Source: Pseudofrankia coriaricola (lineage in GTDB: Bacteria > Actinomycetota > Actinomycetes > Frankiales > Frankiaceae). From it: 64,000 nucleotides of DNA. This document shows positions 22,138-30,324 of the stretch, piece after piece. Location of the stretch: positions 124,001 to 188,000 of the forward strand of contig NZ_MBLO01000235.1 of the NCBI RefSeq assembly GCF_001854805.1, in the 5' to 3' direction. Every line of letters begins with the position of its first letter. Positions within the stretch are counted from its first letter, which is position 1. Below the pieces are notes generated by a model that saw nothing but the letters and a program-made list of their open reading frames with translations, had not been told where the DNA came from and did no database searches. The position numbers and the translations under genes were made by a program.

Positions 22138-23487
22138 ATGGGTCAAGACCCGGCTTCGCGGGCACCGTCCTCGGCGGATCCAGAGTCGCGGCCACCGTTC
22201 CCGTCGTGGGCGGGGCCGGCCGGGCCGGGCGAGGCGGACGCCCGGCTGGCGCCCGGCCCGGGGAGTGGCGGGGATCCCGTCGGCGACGTGGCGGTCCCGG
22301 GGCCGAGGGTTCCGGTGGGGACCTCCGAGCTGGTCATCCCGGATATCCGGCTGATCCGCAAGCGGACCGGCGGGGAGCATCGCGCGACGTTCTTCGAGCT
22401 GTTCTTCGACCTCGTCTACGTCTTCGCGGTCACGCAACTCTCGCACTACCTGCTCGCGGACCTGAGCTGGGCGGGCGCCGGCCGGGCCACCTTCCTGCTG
22501 GTCGTCGTCTACTGGGCGTGGAACTACACGACCTGGATGGCGAACTGGTTCGACCCGAGCACGGTCGCCGTCCGCCTGGTGCTGGTGTTCGTCATGCTGG
22601 CGAGCCTGCTGATGGCGGTCGCGGTTCCGGAGGCGTTCGGTGAGCGCGGGCTCCTGTTCGCGGCCAGCTACGTGGCGCTGCAGATCGGCCGCAACGTCTT
22701 CGTCGTCGCCGTCACCCCCGCCGGCGCGTTCCACCGTAACTTCGAGCAGATCCTCGCCTGGAGTGTGCTGTCGGCGCCGCTGTGGATCGTGGGCGGGTTC
22801 GTCGACGGCGGCGCGCGCTGGGCGCCGTGGGGAGCCGCGCTGCTGGTGGACCTGGTCGCGCCGCTCGTCCTGTACTGGGTTCCCCGGATGGGGTCGACAC
22901 CCACCAGCCAGTGGCAGGTCGACGGCAACCACTTCGCCGAGCGCTTCCAGCTGTTCGTCATCATCGCGCTCGGGGAGAGCATCGTGCTGGCCGGGGCGAC
23001 CGCGTCCGAGTCGGATCTCACCGCCGCGGTCGTCGTCGCGCTCGGCGTCGCGTTCCTCCTGTCGACGGCGCTGTGGTGGCTGTACTTCGGCCAGGTCTCC
23101 GAAGCCGTGGCGCGGCGGATCGGCCGCAGTGCGCCGACCGAGGCCGGCCGGCTCGGTCGGGACGTCTACACCTACCTGCATCTGCCGATCGTCGCCGGCA
23201 TCGTGCTTTCGGCCGTCGGTCTCGAGCTGGTGATCGCCCACCCTCACGACGAGCTGCACCTGGCGGGCGCCCTGGCGACCTGTGGAGGCCCCGCCCTTCT
23301 CCTCGCCGGCCTCGCGGCCTGCTGCGCGCGGGTCGGCCGCCGCCGGGCCTGGTGGCCGCTGGCGGTGGCGGTGGTCATACTCGGCTGCGCGCCGCTCGTC
23401 GCCGGCGTCGCCAGCCTGACGGCCGTGGGAGCCCTCACCGCCGTTCTGATCGGCGCCGCGGCGGTCGAGCAGGCCCGCTCGGACTGA
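22138..23487 (+). CDS. LtrA-family (low temperature requirement A) membrane protein
   Basis: The 449-residue protein has a disordered Pro/Gly-rich N-terminal tail (about 65 residues), then the family signature FFELFFDLVYVFAVTQLSH and about ten membrane helices, with further conserved FALIxLGES-like text (FVIIALGESIVLAG). LtrA was named from a Listeria cold-growth mutant, and its biochemical role is not settled. I start it at ATG 22138 because the -10-like TATGCT sits 7 bases upstream; an in-frame ATG at 22126 overlaps that hexamer. It appears monocistronic. Confidence 0.85.
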   Translation: MGQDPASRAPSSADPESRPPFPSWAGPAGPGEADARLAPGPGSGGDPVGDVAVPGPRVPVGTSELVIPDIRLIRKRTGGEHRATFFELFFDLVYVFAVTQLSHYLLADLSWAGAGRATFLLVVVYWAWNYTTWMANWFDPSTVAVRLVLVFVMLASLLMAVAVPEAFGERGLLFAASYVALQIGRNVFVVAVTPAGAFHRNFEQILAWSVLSAPLWIVGGFVDGGARWAPWGAALLVDLVAPLVLYWVPRMGSTPTSQWQVDGNHFAERFQLFVIIALGESIVLAGATASESDLTAAVVVALGVAFLLSTALWWLYFGQVSEAVARRIGRSAPTEAGRLGRDVYTYLHLPIVAGIVLSAVGLELVIAHPHDELHLAGALATCGGPALLLAGLAACCARVGRRRAWWPLAVAVVILGCAPLVAGVASLTAVGALTAVLIGAAAVEQARSD

Positions 23488-24050
23488 GAGCCTCTCCCAT
23501 TCGGGAAGTCGAGTTCCTCATTACGGGACCACGCCTGCCGCGGTGACCTGCCAGCCAGGTGGCTGACGCGTGGCCGGCCCCACCCGGCCACGACCAGCGC
23601 AAGGCGTCCGAAGACACGGGAATACTGCTACTCGCCTGTGCGAGTAAGCGACGCGGGAACCGTGTTCGAAATCGCCCGGAGCCGCCGGTCTCGCCATCTG
23701 GTGTGGCGGTCCGTCGCGCCGGTGAAACCTTCGCGCGAACCGCGGGAGGCTCACCGCCGCTTCCGCATCGACAGTATCGCCCAGGAATGAGACAATTCGC
23801 GCGGCCCCACATGGAGCGAGCGCCGCGCGGCTCACCGGGCGCGCGCCGGCCGTGTCGGGTTCCTGACATGGTGAGGTCCGGCCCGGATTCCTTGCCCACA
23901 TATTCGTCGGGCCTATTCTGCCGTCCGGCGTCCCGCAGATCCGAGCGGAAAGCCGGCGCGGTGGCGACGTCGGCCCGCTGGCCTGATTCGACGCGAGCGT
24001 CGCTATTCGTCGTCCGTGCCCAGGGGCACGGGATGAGGAGGTATCCGAGG
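23488..24050. other. 560-bp intergenic stretch
   Basis: Only overlapping frames with irregular codon use are seen. A small hairpin ACTCGC-CTGT-GCGAGT lies at about 23631-23646. It probably contains the promoter of the secreted protein gene. No gene or RNA can be supported. Confidence 0.5.
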
Positions 24051-24596
24051 ATGCTGGCAGCAGTAAGGACGAGAAAGGCGCGCTGGGCATTGGTCCCGGC
24101 GCTGCTCACGGCGTCGTTCGCGCTCATCGCGAGCGGGGGCGGTGCCGCTCAGGCCGGCGGCGTGCCGAGCGCGACCTGCCCGAGCGGTACCCGGGTGAAC
24201 ATCACCATCCCTGAGGCGGGCGCGCCGGTTCACCCGGCCGTGCACGTCGACACCGGCTTCTACGCGCTGAGCGGGTTCTTCTGGCCACCAAGCACGCTGA
24301 TAGCCTGCCGCACCTCGTTCAAGGCGGGCCATCCGGTCGTGCGCCCGGGCGGTACCGGCTGCCACCAGGGCGCGCTGCCGCTGCAGATCCCAAGCGAGCT
24401 ACCGACGGACCTCTCGACGGCTGTGGCGGTCGACTGGGGGACGTTCCTGCCGGGCGGCTGGTACTTCGGTGGTAGTCGCGGCCCCGACTGGGCGACCGTC
24501 TGCTGGTATGCGCGACAGCCGGCGAACGACGGCACCCCCGCCGGCGCGCCGACGACGGGTACGCCAGCCATCGCGGCGGCATCGGTACCCAGCTGA
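24051..24596 (+). CDS. Small secreted protein of unknown function
   Basis: The 181-residue protein has a classical signal peptide: positive n-region RTRKAR, hydrophobic core WALVPALLTASFALIA, and AQA/GG as a likely signal-peptidase I site. The mature part, about 145 residues, has four Cys (in ATCPSG, IACRTS, TGCHQG and TVCWYA) that could form two disulfides. It is rich in Pro, Gly and Thr. I do not recognise a family. The start ATG 24051 has AGGAGG 9 bases upstream; an ATG 18 bp earlier overlaps that site. Neighbours give no functional clue. Confidence 0.7.
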   Translation: MLAAVRTRKARWALVPALLTASFALIASGGGAAQAGGVPSATCPSGTRVNITIPEAGAPVHPAVHVDTGFYALSGFFWPPSTLIACRTSFKAGHPVVRPGGTGCHQGALPLQIPSELPTDLSTAVAVDWGTFLPGGWYFGGSRGPDWATVCWYARQPANDGTPAGAPTTGTPAIAAASVPS

Positions 24597-24732
24597 CACG
24601 ACCACCCGGGCGGCCCGGTGCCCGACCATGAGGCCGAGGCCGACGGCTTGGGTCCTGGGCAGCCACCGGCCGCCGCGGCTCCGCCCGCGGAGTGTCCGGA
24701 AACCCGGCCGCCGCCGCGGCGGCGACGCTCCT

Positions 24733-24738
24733 TAGGGT
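24733..24738 (+). promoter_or_regulatory. -10 element of a probable leaderless promoter (GNAT gene)
   Basis: TAGGGT, 7 bases, then ATG at 24746. This is the same spacing as at 22125. No ribosome site precedes the ATG. Confidence 0.5.
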
Positions 24739-24745
24739 CGCCGCC

Positions 24746-25381
24746 ATGACCTCACCCGGCGCCGCGTTCCCCAGCCCCGCGTTTCCCGGCCCCGCGCTCG
24801 GGCCGCTCCGGCCGAGCTACCCGGTGGAGACCGAGCGGCTGCTGCTGCGCCCCATCGACCCCGTCGGGGATGTCGACGGGATGCACGCCTACCGCTCCCG
24901 AGCGGATGTCTGCCGCTACATCCCGCCGGAGCCGATGGACCGGGCGCAGATCGCCGAACGGCTCGCCAACCCGGACTTCTCCCGGGCGGAGCTCGACCGG
25001 GAGGGGCAGGCGCTCACGCTCGCCGTCGTCCTCAAGGAGACGGGGGAGCTGATCGGCGATGTGGTCATTTTCTGGCGCAGCACTGAACACCGCGGCGGTG
25101 AGATCGGGTATGTCATCAACCCTGATCACCACGGCAACGGTTACGCGACGGAGGCGGCACGGGCACTGCTGGCGCTGCTTTTCGACGAGTTCCGGCTGCA
25201 CCGGGTGACCGCCCGCATCGACGCCGAGAACCCCGCCTCGGCGGCGGTGCTCACGAAGCTCGGAATGCGGCGGGAGGCGGTGCTGGTGGAGAACGAGTGG
25301 TTCAAGGGCCGGTGGAGCACTGAGATCGACTTCGCGATCCTCGACCGGGAATGGCGCGCCCTGCGAGGCCAGGACGGCTGA
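24746..25381 (+). CDS. GNAT N-acetyltransferase, RimJ/RimL-like
   Basis: The 211-residue protein has the RimJ/RimL type GNAT fold (Acetyltransf_3): it begins after a Pro-rich tail with ETERLLLRPI, contains EIGYVINPDHHGNGYATEAARALL, the acetyl-CoA pyrophosphate-binding loop, and ends with ENPASAAVLTKLGMRREA. It transfers acetyl from acetyl-CoA to a protein N-terminus or small amine; the substrate is unknown. The ATG at 24746 is favoured by the leaderless-type promoter and by family length. Confidence 0.85.
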   Translation: MTSPGAAFPSPAFPGPALGPLRPSYPVETERLLLRPIDPVGDVDGMHAYRSRADVCRYIPPEPMDRAQIAERLANPDFSRAELDREGQALTLAVVLKETGELIGDVVIFWRSTEHRGGEIGYVINPDHHGNGYATEAARALLALLFDEFRLHRVTARIDAENPASAAVLTKLGMRREAVLVENEWFKGRWSTEIDFAILDREWRALRGQDG

Positions 25382-25439
25382 CTCCTTATCGCCGATGAGT
25401 GAGCTGTACCGGCCGCGGGAGAAGTCGACGGTGTCTCGC

Positions 25440-25463
25440 CGGGTGGTACGACGGTACTACCCG
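25440..25463 (+). promoter_or_regulatory. Inverted repeat upstream of the ABC exporter operon
   Basis: CGGGTGGTAC-GACG-GTACTACCCG (9 of 10 paired) lies about 50-70 bp before a TAGCGT hexamer (25513-25518). A further GCGGTACCAC half-site is at about 25486. It is a candidate operator for the NarL-type regulator encoded downstream. Confidence 0.5.
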
Positions 25464-25512
25464 CCGGTCGGATTTCCCCCCGCGGTACCACGGACCGCGC
25501 GGGTCCCGCTTC

Positions 25513-25518
25513 TAGCGT
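25513..25518 (+). promoter_or_regulatory. -10-like hexamer TAGCGT of the ABC exporter operon
   Basis: TAGCGT lies 51 bp before the ABC ATPase ATG. The same TAGCGTCG octamer precedes the lipoprotein operon at 31742. No good -35 is visible, as expected for an activator-dependent promoter. Confidence 0.4.
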
Positions 25519-25569
25519 CGCGGATAGACGCGCCGGACGGACCGGCACGGTCCGGAGCGGGGATGGGCG

Positions 25570-26508
25570 ATGATCGAGGCACACCAGCTGACGAAACGGT
25601 ATGGCGAGAAGATGGCGGTGGACCGGCTGGACTTCGCCGTCCGGCCCGGGACCGTCACCGGCTTCCTGGGACCCAACGGCTCGGGCAAGTCCACGACGAT
25701 GCGGATGATCATTGGGCTGGACGCCCCGACCAGTGGCACCGTGAGCGTCAACGGCCGCCGCTACGCCCAGCACGGCGCCCCGTTGCAGGAGGTCGGGACG
25801 CTGCTGGAGGCTAAGTCGGTCCATCCCGGCCGTTCCGCCTACAACCACCTGCTGGCGCAGGCGTACACCCACGGGATCCCGCGCCGGCGCGTGGACGAGG
25901 TGATCGAGCTGACCGGGCTGCAGGCGGTGGCGACGAAGCGGGCCGGCAAGTTCTCACTCGGCATGGGACAGCGGCTGGGCATCGCCGCGGCACTGCTCGG
26001 CGACCCGGCGACCGTGATGCTCGACGAGCCGGTGAACGGCCTGGACCCCGAGGGCGTCCTGTGGATCCGCAACCTGCTCACCGGGCTGGCCGCCGAGGGA
26101 CGCACGGTCTTCGTGTCCTCGCACCTCATGAGCGAGATGGCGCTGGTCGCCACCCACCTCATCGTCGTCGGACGCGGCCGGCTGCTCGCGGACACCACCG
26201 TGCAGGACCTGGTCCGCGACGCCGGCGGCGACACGGTGCAGGTGGCCTCGGCCGACCCCGGCCGCCTGCGCGAGATCCTGGCCGGCCCCGGCATCGAGAT
26301 CACCGGCCGAGCGGGCTCCGAGGAACTGCGGGTGACTGGCATGTCGGCCCGCGCCATCGGGCTGCGGGCCGCCGAGCACGGCATCGCCCTGTTCGAGCTC
26401 ACCGCGAGGACGGTCTCGCTGGAGGAGGCGTTCATGGACCTGACGCGGGACGCCGTGGAGTACCACGGCACCACCGCCGCCGGCGCGACGATCGAGCGGG
26501 CGGCATGA
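25570..26508 (+). CDS. ABC exporter ATP-binding protein (DrrA/BcrA-like)
   Basis: The 312-residue ATPase has Walker A GPNGSGKST, signature SLGMGQRL (variant of LSGGQ), Walker B ATVMLDEP and switch His in VSSHLMSE. The C-terminal extension after residue 220 is typical of DrrA/BcrA drug-export subunits. It energises the permease encoded next, whose start overlaps its stop by 4 bp. A NarL-type kinase and regulator follow after a terminator-like hairpin, which suggests that the system senses and exports the same class of compound, such as a peptide antibiotic. This is inferred from the common arrangement. Confidence 0.9.
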   Translation: MIEAHQLTKRYGEKMAVDRLDFAVRPGTVTGFLGPNGSGKSTTMRMIIGLDAPTSGTVSVNGRRYAQHGAPLQEVGTLLEAKSVHPGRSAYNHLLAQAYTHGIPRRRVDEVIELTGLQAVATKRAGKFSLGMGQRLGIAAALLGDPATVMLDEPVNGLDPEGVLWIRNLLTGLAAEGRTVFVSSHLMSEMALVATHLIVVGRGRLLADTTVQDLVRDAGGDTVQVASADPGRLREILAGPGIEITGRAGSEELRVTGMSARAIGLRAAEHGIALFELTARTVSLEEAFMDLTRDAVEYHGTTAAGATIERAA

Positions 26509-27353
26509 CCACCATCACCTCGGCCCCGGCCTCGGCGTCGACTCCCGCCCGGCCCACCCGCCCGGCCTACAAGGTGACCGGGCCACGGGTGCTGCGCTCG
26601 GAATGGGCGAAGCTGTGGTCACTGCGCTCCACCTGGATCGCGCTCGGCCTCGGCGTGCTGTTCCTGGTGGCGTTCGGCCTGATCGCCGCGGCCCGGTACA
26701 AGTCGGTGATCACCTCCGGGCAGCGCCTGGACCCGGACTGGGCCGACTCGACCGCCGTGAGCCTCTCGCTGTTCGGCACCGGCCCGGCCCAGTTGGCACT
26801 GGGCGTGCTGGGCGTCCTGGTCAGCGCCGGTGAGTACACCACCGGCATGGTCCGCTCCACACTGGCGGCCGTACCGCGTCGGCTGCCCGTGCTGTGGTCC
26901 AAGTCCGCTGTGTTCGGCCTGATCGCGCTCGTGGCCGCCACCGTCAGCGTGGTGGTGACCTTCCTGATCGCCAGCGGCATCGTCTCCGGTACGCGCGCGG
27001 CGATGACGATCTCGGATCCGGGCGTGGTGCGCTGCCTGCTCGGGGCGGGCCTCTACCTCGGCCTGGTCGGTGTCATCGGCGTCGCGCTGGGCGCGGTGCT
27101 GCGGTCGGTGGCGGGCGGCATCGCGGTGCTGGTCGGCGCGCTGATGCTGGTCCCCGGCCTGATCTCGCTGCTGCCGTCGAGCTGGCAGGACAACATTGGC
27201 CCGTACCTGCCGAGCAACGCCGGCCAGTCGATGTTCGCGCTGACCCATGACGCCACGAGCCTGTCGCCCACGGCTGGGCTCGTCGCCTTCGTCGGCTGGA
27301 CGGTGCTCGCGCTGGCCGGAGCCGCCTATCGGCTGGTCCGCACCGACGCCTGA
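26505..27353 (+). CDS. ABC exporter permease (ABC-2 type)
   Basis: The 282-residue membrane protein has about six helices in the ABC-2 pattern: a cytosolic Pro-rich N-terminus, SEWAKLWSLRSTWIALGLG at the first helix, and helices through 300. The SEW(A/T)K motif is common in actinobacterial ABC-2 permeases. ATG overlaps the ATPase stop (ATGA). It forms the membrane path for export together with the ATPase. Confidence 0.88.
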   Translation: MTTITSAPASASTPARPTRPAYKVTGPRVLRSEWAKLWSLRSTWIALGLGVLFLVAFGLIAAARYKSVITSGQRLDPDWADSTAVSLSLFGTGPAQLALGVLGVLVSAGEYTTGMVRSTLAAVPRRLPVLWSKSAVFGLIALVAATVSVVVTFLIASGIVSGTRAAMTISDPGVVRCLLGAGLYLGLVGVIGVALGAVLRSVAGGIAVLVGALMLVPGLISLLPSSWQDNIGPYLPSNAGQSMFALTHDATSLSPTAGLVAFVGWTVLALAGAAYRLVRTDA

Positions 27354-27369
27354 CCTCGTCGCGGGGTTT

Positions 27370-27418
27370 CCCGAAGGATCCGCGTCCGCGGATCCTTCGG
27401 GCGCCTGCAGGCAGGCGC
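27370..27418 (+). terminator. Two adjacent hairpins after the ABC permease
   Basis: Hairpin 1: 27370-27384 with 27387-27401, 15 bp perfect arms. Hairpin 2: 27401-27408 with 27411-27418, 8 bp perfect arms. They share a base. There is no T-run. They lie between the permease stop and the kinase start, so they may terminate or attenuate read-through into the two-component genes. Confidence 0.7.
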
Positions 27419-27530
27419 TGGCGAGCCTCGCGGGTTCACGGCCTACCGGCGGGCACAGCGTCCTCGCGTACGGTCGGCGCGGTGCCCGGCGCCGTGCCGG
27501 CACGTGCCGTCGACAGGGCAGGTGATATCC

Positions 27531-28874
27531 ATGAGCAGCGAAAGCCTCGCGGGGGTGGAGGTATCGCCGGCCCGGCCGCTTGCCGCGACCCACCCCCTGC
27601 CAGGGCACCCGCTGATCGCGTGGCTGGTCCGCGCCGGCCACCGCCTTCGGCGGATGGACCGAAACCATCCGTGGGTCCTCGACACGTCGGTGATGGCCGC
27701 GGTCTTCCTGGTGTTCGGCCTACCGGGTCTCGTGCACGACGGGGACGGCCCGCACCCCTCCGACGAGCCAGGCGAGCTGGCGATCACCTTCAGGCACCTT
27801 CCGGTGGCGGCCACGCTGGCGTTGCAGGCCGCTCTGCTGCTGCCCCTGCTGTGGCGCCGCCGGGCACCGTTCGCGGCGTTCGCGGCGATCGCGGTGGTGT
27901 TCCTGCTGCACTGGTTCCTCGGAGCGTTCCTGCGCGCCGACGTGGCGCTATTCGTCGCGCTGTACAGCGTGGCCCTGCACGGACGCTTCCGGCAGCTGCC
28001 CTGGGCGTGCGCGGCCGCGGTGGGCGTGCTGGTGCTGGTGGCCATCCGGGTGTCCGCCGCGGCATCCGTGTGGGAGGTGCTGTTCTTCCTGCTCAGCACC
28101 GCCACGGCCGCGATCGCCCTGGGACTCACGGTGCGGATCCGCCGCGCCCAGCTCGCCGGCCTGCGCGAGCGCGCGGCCAGCCTCGAGCTCGAACGCGACC
28201 AGCGCAGCAAGCTGGCCGCCGCCACCGAACGCACCCGGGTGGCCCGCGAGATGCACGACATCATCGGCCACAGCCTGTCCGTCATCGTCACCCTCGCCGA
28301 CGCCGGCGCGTACGCGGCCGAGACCCGCCCCGAACGAGGCACCGAGGCGCTGCGGCTCGTCGGGGATACCGGCCGCCAGGCGCTGGGTGAACTGCGCCGC
28401 CTGCTCGGCGTCCTGCGCGAGCGGTCCGACGCGCCCGAACTGAGCCCCCAGCCCCGGATCGCCGACATCGAGGCGCTGTGCGCCCGTGTCCGGGAGGCCG
28501 GGCCGGACGTCGTGTACCGGTCCGGTGGCGACCTGGACGCGCTGGACCGCGGGGTGCAGCTGATGGCGTACCGCATCGTTCAGGAGGCCCTCACCAACAC
28601 CCTCAAGCACGCCGATCCCAGCGCCCGGGCCCAGGTGACGCTTGCGGTGGAAGGGACGCGGTTGCGGATACGTGTCCACAACACGGGGCCGCCCGATGGC
28701 GCCGGGCAACCAGGGCCGGCGCCCGAGGAAGGACACGGCATCGCCGGCATGCGGGAACGAGCAGCCCTGTACGGCGGCACCGTCACCGCGGGCGCCGCCG
28801 TCGACGGTGGCTGGACCGTCCAGGCGGTCCTCGACGTAACATCGCTCCCGGGCGGGGCAGGCGGCCTGGCATGA
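27531..28874 (+). CDS. NarL-family sensor histidine kinase (HisKA_3)
   Basis: The 447-residue kinase has about five N-terminal membrane helices (about residues 50-200), a short coiled coil, a HisKA_3 dimerisation domain with REMHDIIGHSLS (His242), and a GHKL ATPase domain with EGHGIAGMRERAALYGG. Helical-input kinases without a large outer domain often respond to membrane-active drugs. The ATG at 27531 has AGGTGA 6-7 bases upstream. Its stop overlaps the response regulator start by 4 bp. Confidence 0.9.
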   Translation: MSSESLAGVEVSPARPLAATHPLPGHPLIAWLVRAGHRLRRMDRNHPWVLDTSVMAAVFLVFGLPGLVHDGDGPHPSDEPGELAITFRHLPVAATLALQAALLLPLLWRRRAPFAAFAAIAVVFLLHWFLGAFLRADVALFVALYSVALHGRFRQLPWACAAAVGVLVLVAIRVSAAASVWEVLFFLLSTATAAIALGLTVRIRRAQLAGLRERAASLELERDQRSKLAAATERTRVAREMHDIIGHSLSVIVTLADAGAYAAETRPERGTEALRLVGDTGRQALGELRRLLGVLRERSDAPELSPQPRIADIEALCARVREAGPDVVYRSGGDLDALDRGVQLMAYRIVQEALTNTLKHADPSARAQVTLAVEGTRLRIRVHNTGPPDGAGQPGPAPEEGHGIAGMRERAALYGGTVTAGAAVDGGWTVQAVLDVTSLPGGAGGLA

Positions 28875-29548
28875 CCACCGTTCTCATCGCGGACGACCAG
28901 CCCCTGCAGCGCTATGGCTTTCGGATGCTGTTGGAGGCGGCGCCCGACACGGAGGTGATCGGCGAGGCCGCGCACGGAGCCGAAGCCGTGCGCCGGGCGG
29001 CCGAACTGCGGCCCGACGTCGTCCTCATGGACATCCGCATGCCAGGGATGGACGGCATCGAGGCAACCCGGCGCATCATCGCGACCGGCGGCCGTTCCCG
29101 CGTCCTCGTCCTGACCACGTTCGACCTGGACGAATACGCCTACGCGGCACTGCGCGCGGGGGCCAGCGGCTTTCTGCTCAAGGACGCCCATCCGGAGGAG
29201 CTGCTGGCCGGGATCCGCGCCGTCGCCTGCGGCGATGCCGTCATCGCGCCCGCCCTCACCCGGCGTCTGCTCGACGCCTACGCCCACCACCTGCCGGCGA
29301 ACCCGGCCGCGCCGCGCAGCCAGGACGATCCCCGTTGGCAGGCCCTGACCGATCGCGAGCGGGAGATCCTGGTCGCGATCGGGCGTGGCCAGACCAACGG
29401 CGAGATCGCCGAGCGCCTGGTGCTGTCGGAGTCGACCGTCAAGACCCACGTCGGCCGGGTGCTGGCGAAGATCGGCGCGCGTGACCGCATCCAGGCTGTG
29501 ATCTTCGCGTACGACCTGGGCCTGAACCGGCCGCCCGGGGCCGTGTGA
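28871..29548 (+). CDS. NarL/FixJ-family response regulator
   Basis: The 225-residue regulator has a receiver with the phospho-acceptor Asp54 (VVLMDIRMPGMDG), Thr and Lys in VLTTF and LLKDAH, and a C-terminal LuxR-type helix-turn-helix (LTDREREILVAIGRGQTNGEIAERLVLSESTVKTHVGRV). It is cotranslated with the kinase. The likely target is the ABC exporter promoter upstream. The stop codon lies inside an 11-bp tandem duplication (29546-29567). Confidence 0.92.
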   Translation: MTTVLIADDQPLQRYGFRMLLEAAPDTEVIGEAAHGAEAVRRAAELRPDVVLMDIRMPGMDGIEATRRIIATGGRSRVLVLTTFDLDEYAYAALRAGASGFLLKDAHPEELLAGIRAVACGDAVIAPALTRRLLDAYAHHLPANPAAPRSQDDPRWQALTDREREILVAIGRGQTNGEIAERLVLSESTVKTHVGRVLAKIGARDRIQAVIFAYDLGLNRPPGAV

Positions 29549-29567
29549 CCGCGGGGTGACCGCGGGG
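29546..29567 (+). repeat. 11-bp tandem duplication over the response-regulator stop
   Basis: TGACCGCGGGG occurs twice (29546-29556, 29557-29567). The first three bases are the stop codon of the NarL-type regulator. Confidence 0.75.
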
Positions 29568-29616
29568 TGGTAACTGGTTGTCGTCGGCGAGCGGCGGCTG
29601 AAGCGGAGGACAGTGC

Positions 29617-30315
29617 GTGGTGGCGGAGCTTCTGGTGGTGGAGGACGACGCGACCATCGGTGGTGCGCTCGAGGCCGCCCTGCGCTCGTACCGCCACTCG
29701 GTCACCCTGGCACCGACGGGTGCCGACGCCATGACCGCGGTTCGGCGCGTCTCCTTCGACCTCGTTCTGCTCGATCTGGGGCTGCCGGACCGGGACGGCA
29801 TCGAGCTGTGCCGCGACATCCGGGCTCGGCTGCCCGGATCGGTGATCGTGATCCTCACCGCCCGGGATGAGGAGATCGATGTCGTCGTCGGGTTGGAGGC
29901 GGGGGCCGACGACTATCTGACGAAACCGTTTCGCTCGGCCGAGCTCGCGGCGCGGATTCGCGCGCATCTGCGGCGCGGGAGCGCGATGGTCGCGGCTGCG
30001 CGGCGGCTGAGCGTCGGCGCGCTGCGCGTGGACGGGCCGGCCCGGCGCGCGTGGCTGGCCGAGGTCGAGATCGAGTTGCGGGCGAAGGAGTTCGACCTGC
30101 TGGCGCGGCTGGCGTCCGATCCGGGCCGGGTCGTGACGCGCGACGCGTTGATGCGGGACGTGTGGGACGAGCACTGGTTCGGGTCGACGAAGACGCTGGA
30201 CGTGCACGTGTCGGCGCTGCGCGCCAAGCTTGCCGCCGCGACGCGGCAGGCGGCCGTGCCCGCGCCCGAGATCGTGACGGTGCGCGGCCGCGGGTACCGG
30301 ATGGAGCCCGTGTAG
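29617..30315 (+). CDS. OmpR/PhoB-family response regulator
   Basis: The 232-residue regulator has a receiver domain (Asp53 in LVLLDLGLPDRDG, Lys in YLTKPF) and a winged-helix DNA-binding domain with EFDLLARLASDPGRVVTRDALMRDVW and VRGRGYRMEPV. The GTG start follows GGAGGA by 6-7 bases. Its presumed partner kinase lies on the opposite strand, tail to tail, with only 9 bp between the stops, which is unusual because such pairs are normally in one operon. Candidate tandem half-sites for it lie upstream of the lipoprotein-ABC operon. Confidence 0.9.
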   Translation: MVAELLVVEDDATIGGALEAALRSYRHSVTLAPTGADAMTAVRRVSFDLVLLDLGLPDRDGIELCRDIRARLPGSVIVILTARDEEIDVVVGLEAGADDYLTKPFRSAELAARIRAHLRRGSAMVAAARRLSVGALRVDGPARRAWLAEVEIELRAKEFDLLARLASDPGRVVTRDALMRDVWDEHWFGSTKTLDVHVSALRAKLAAATRQAAVPAPEIVTVRGRGYRMEPV

Positions 30316-30324
30316 GCGACGTGC

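Noticed and set aside
20602-23259. Very long minus-strand open frame (885 codons) opposite the MFS and LtrA genes
   Set aside because: Its composition is Arg/Gly/His/Asp-rich with no domain, and it is the GC-driven antisense shadow of two well-recognised membrane proteins.
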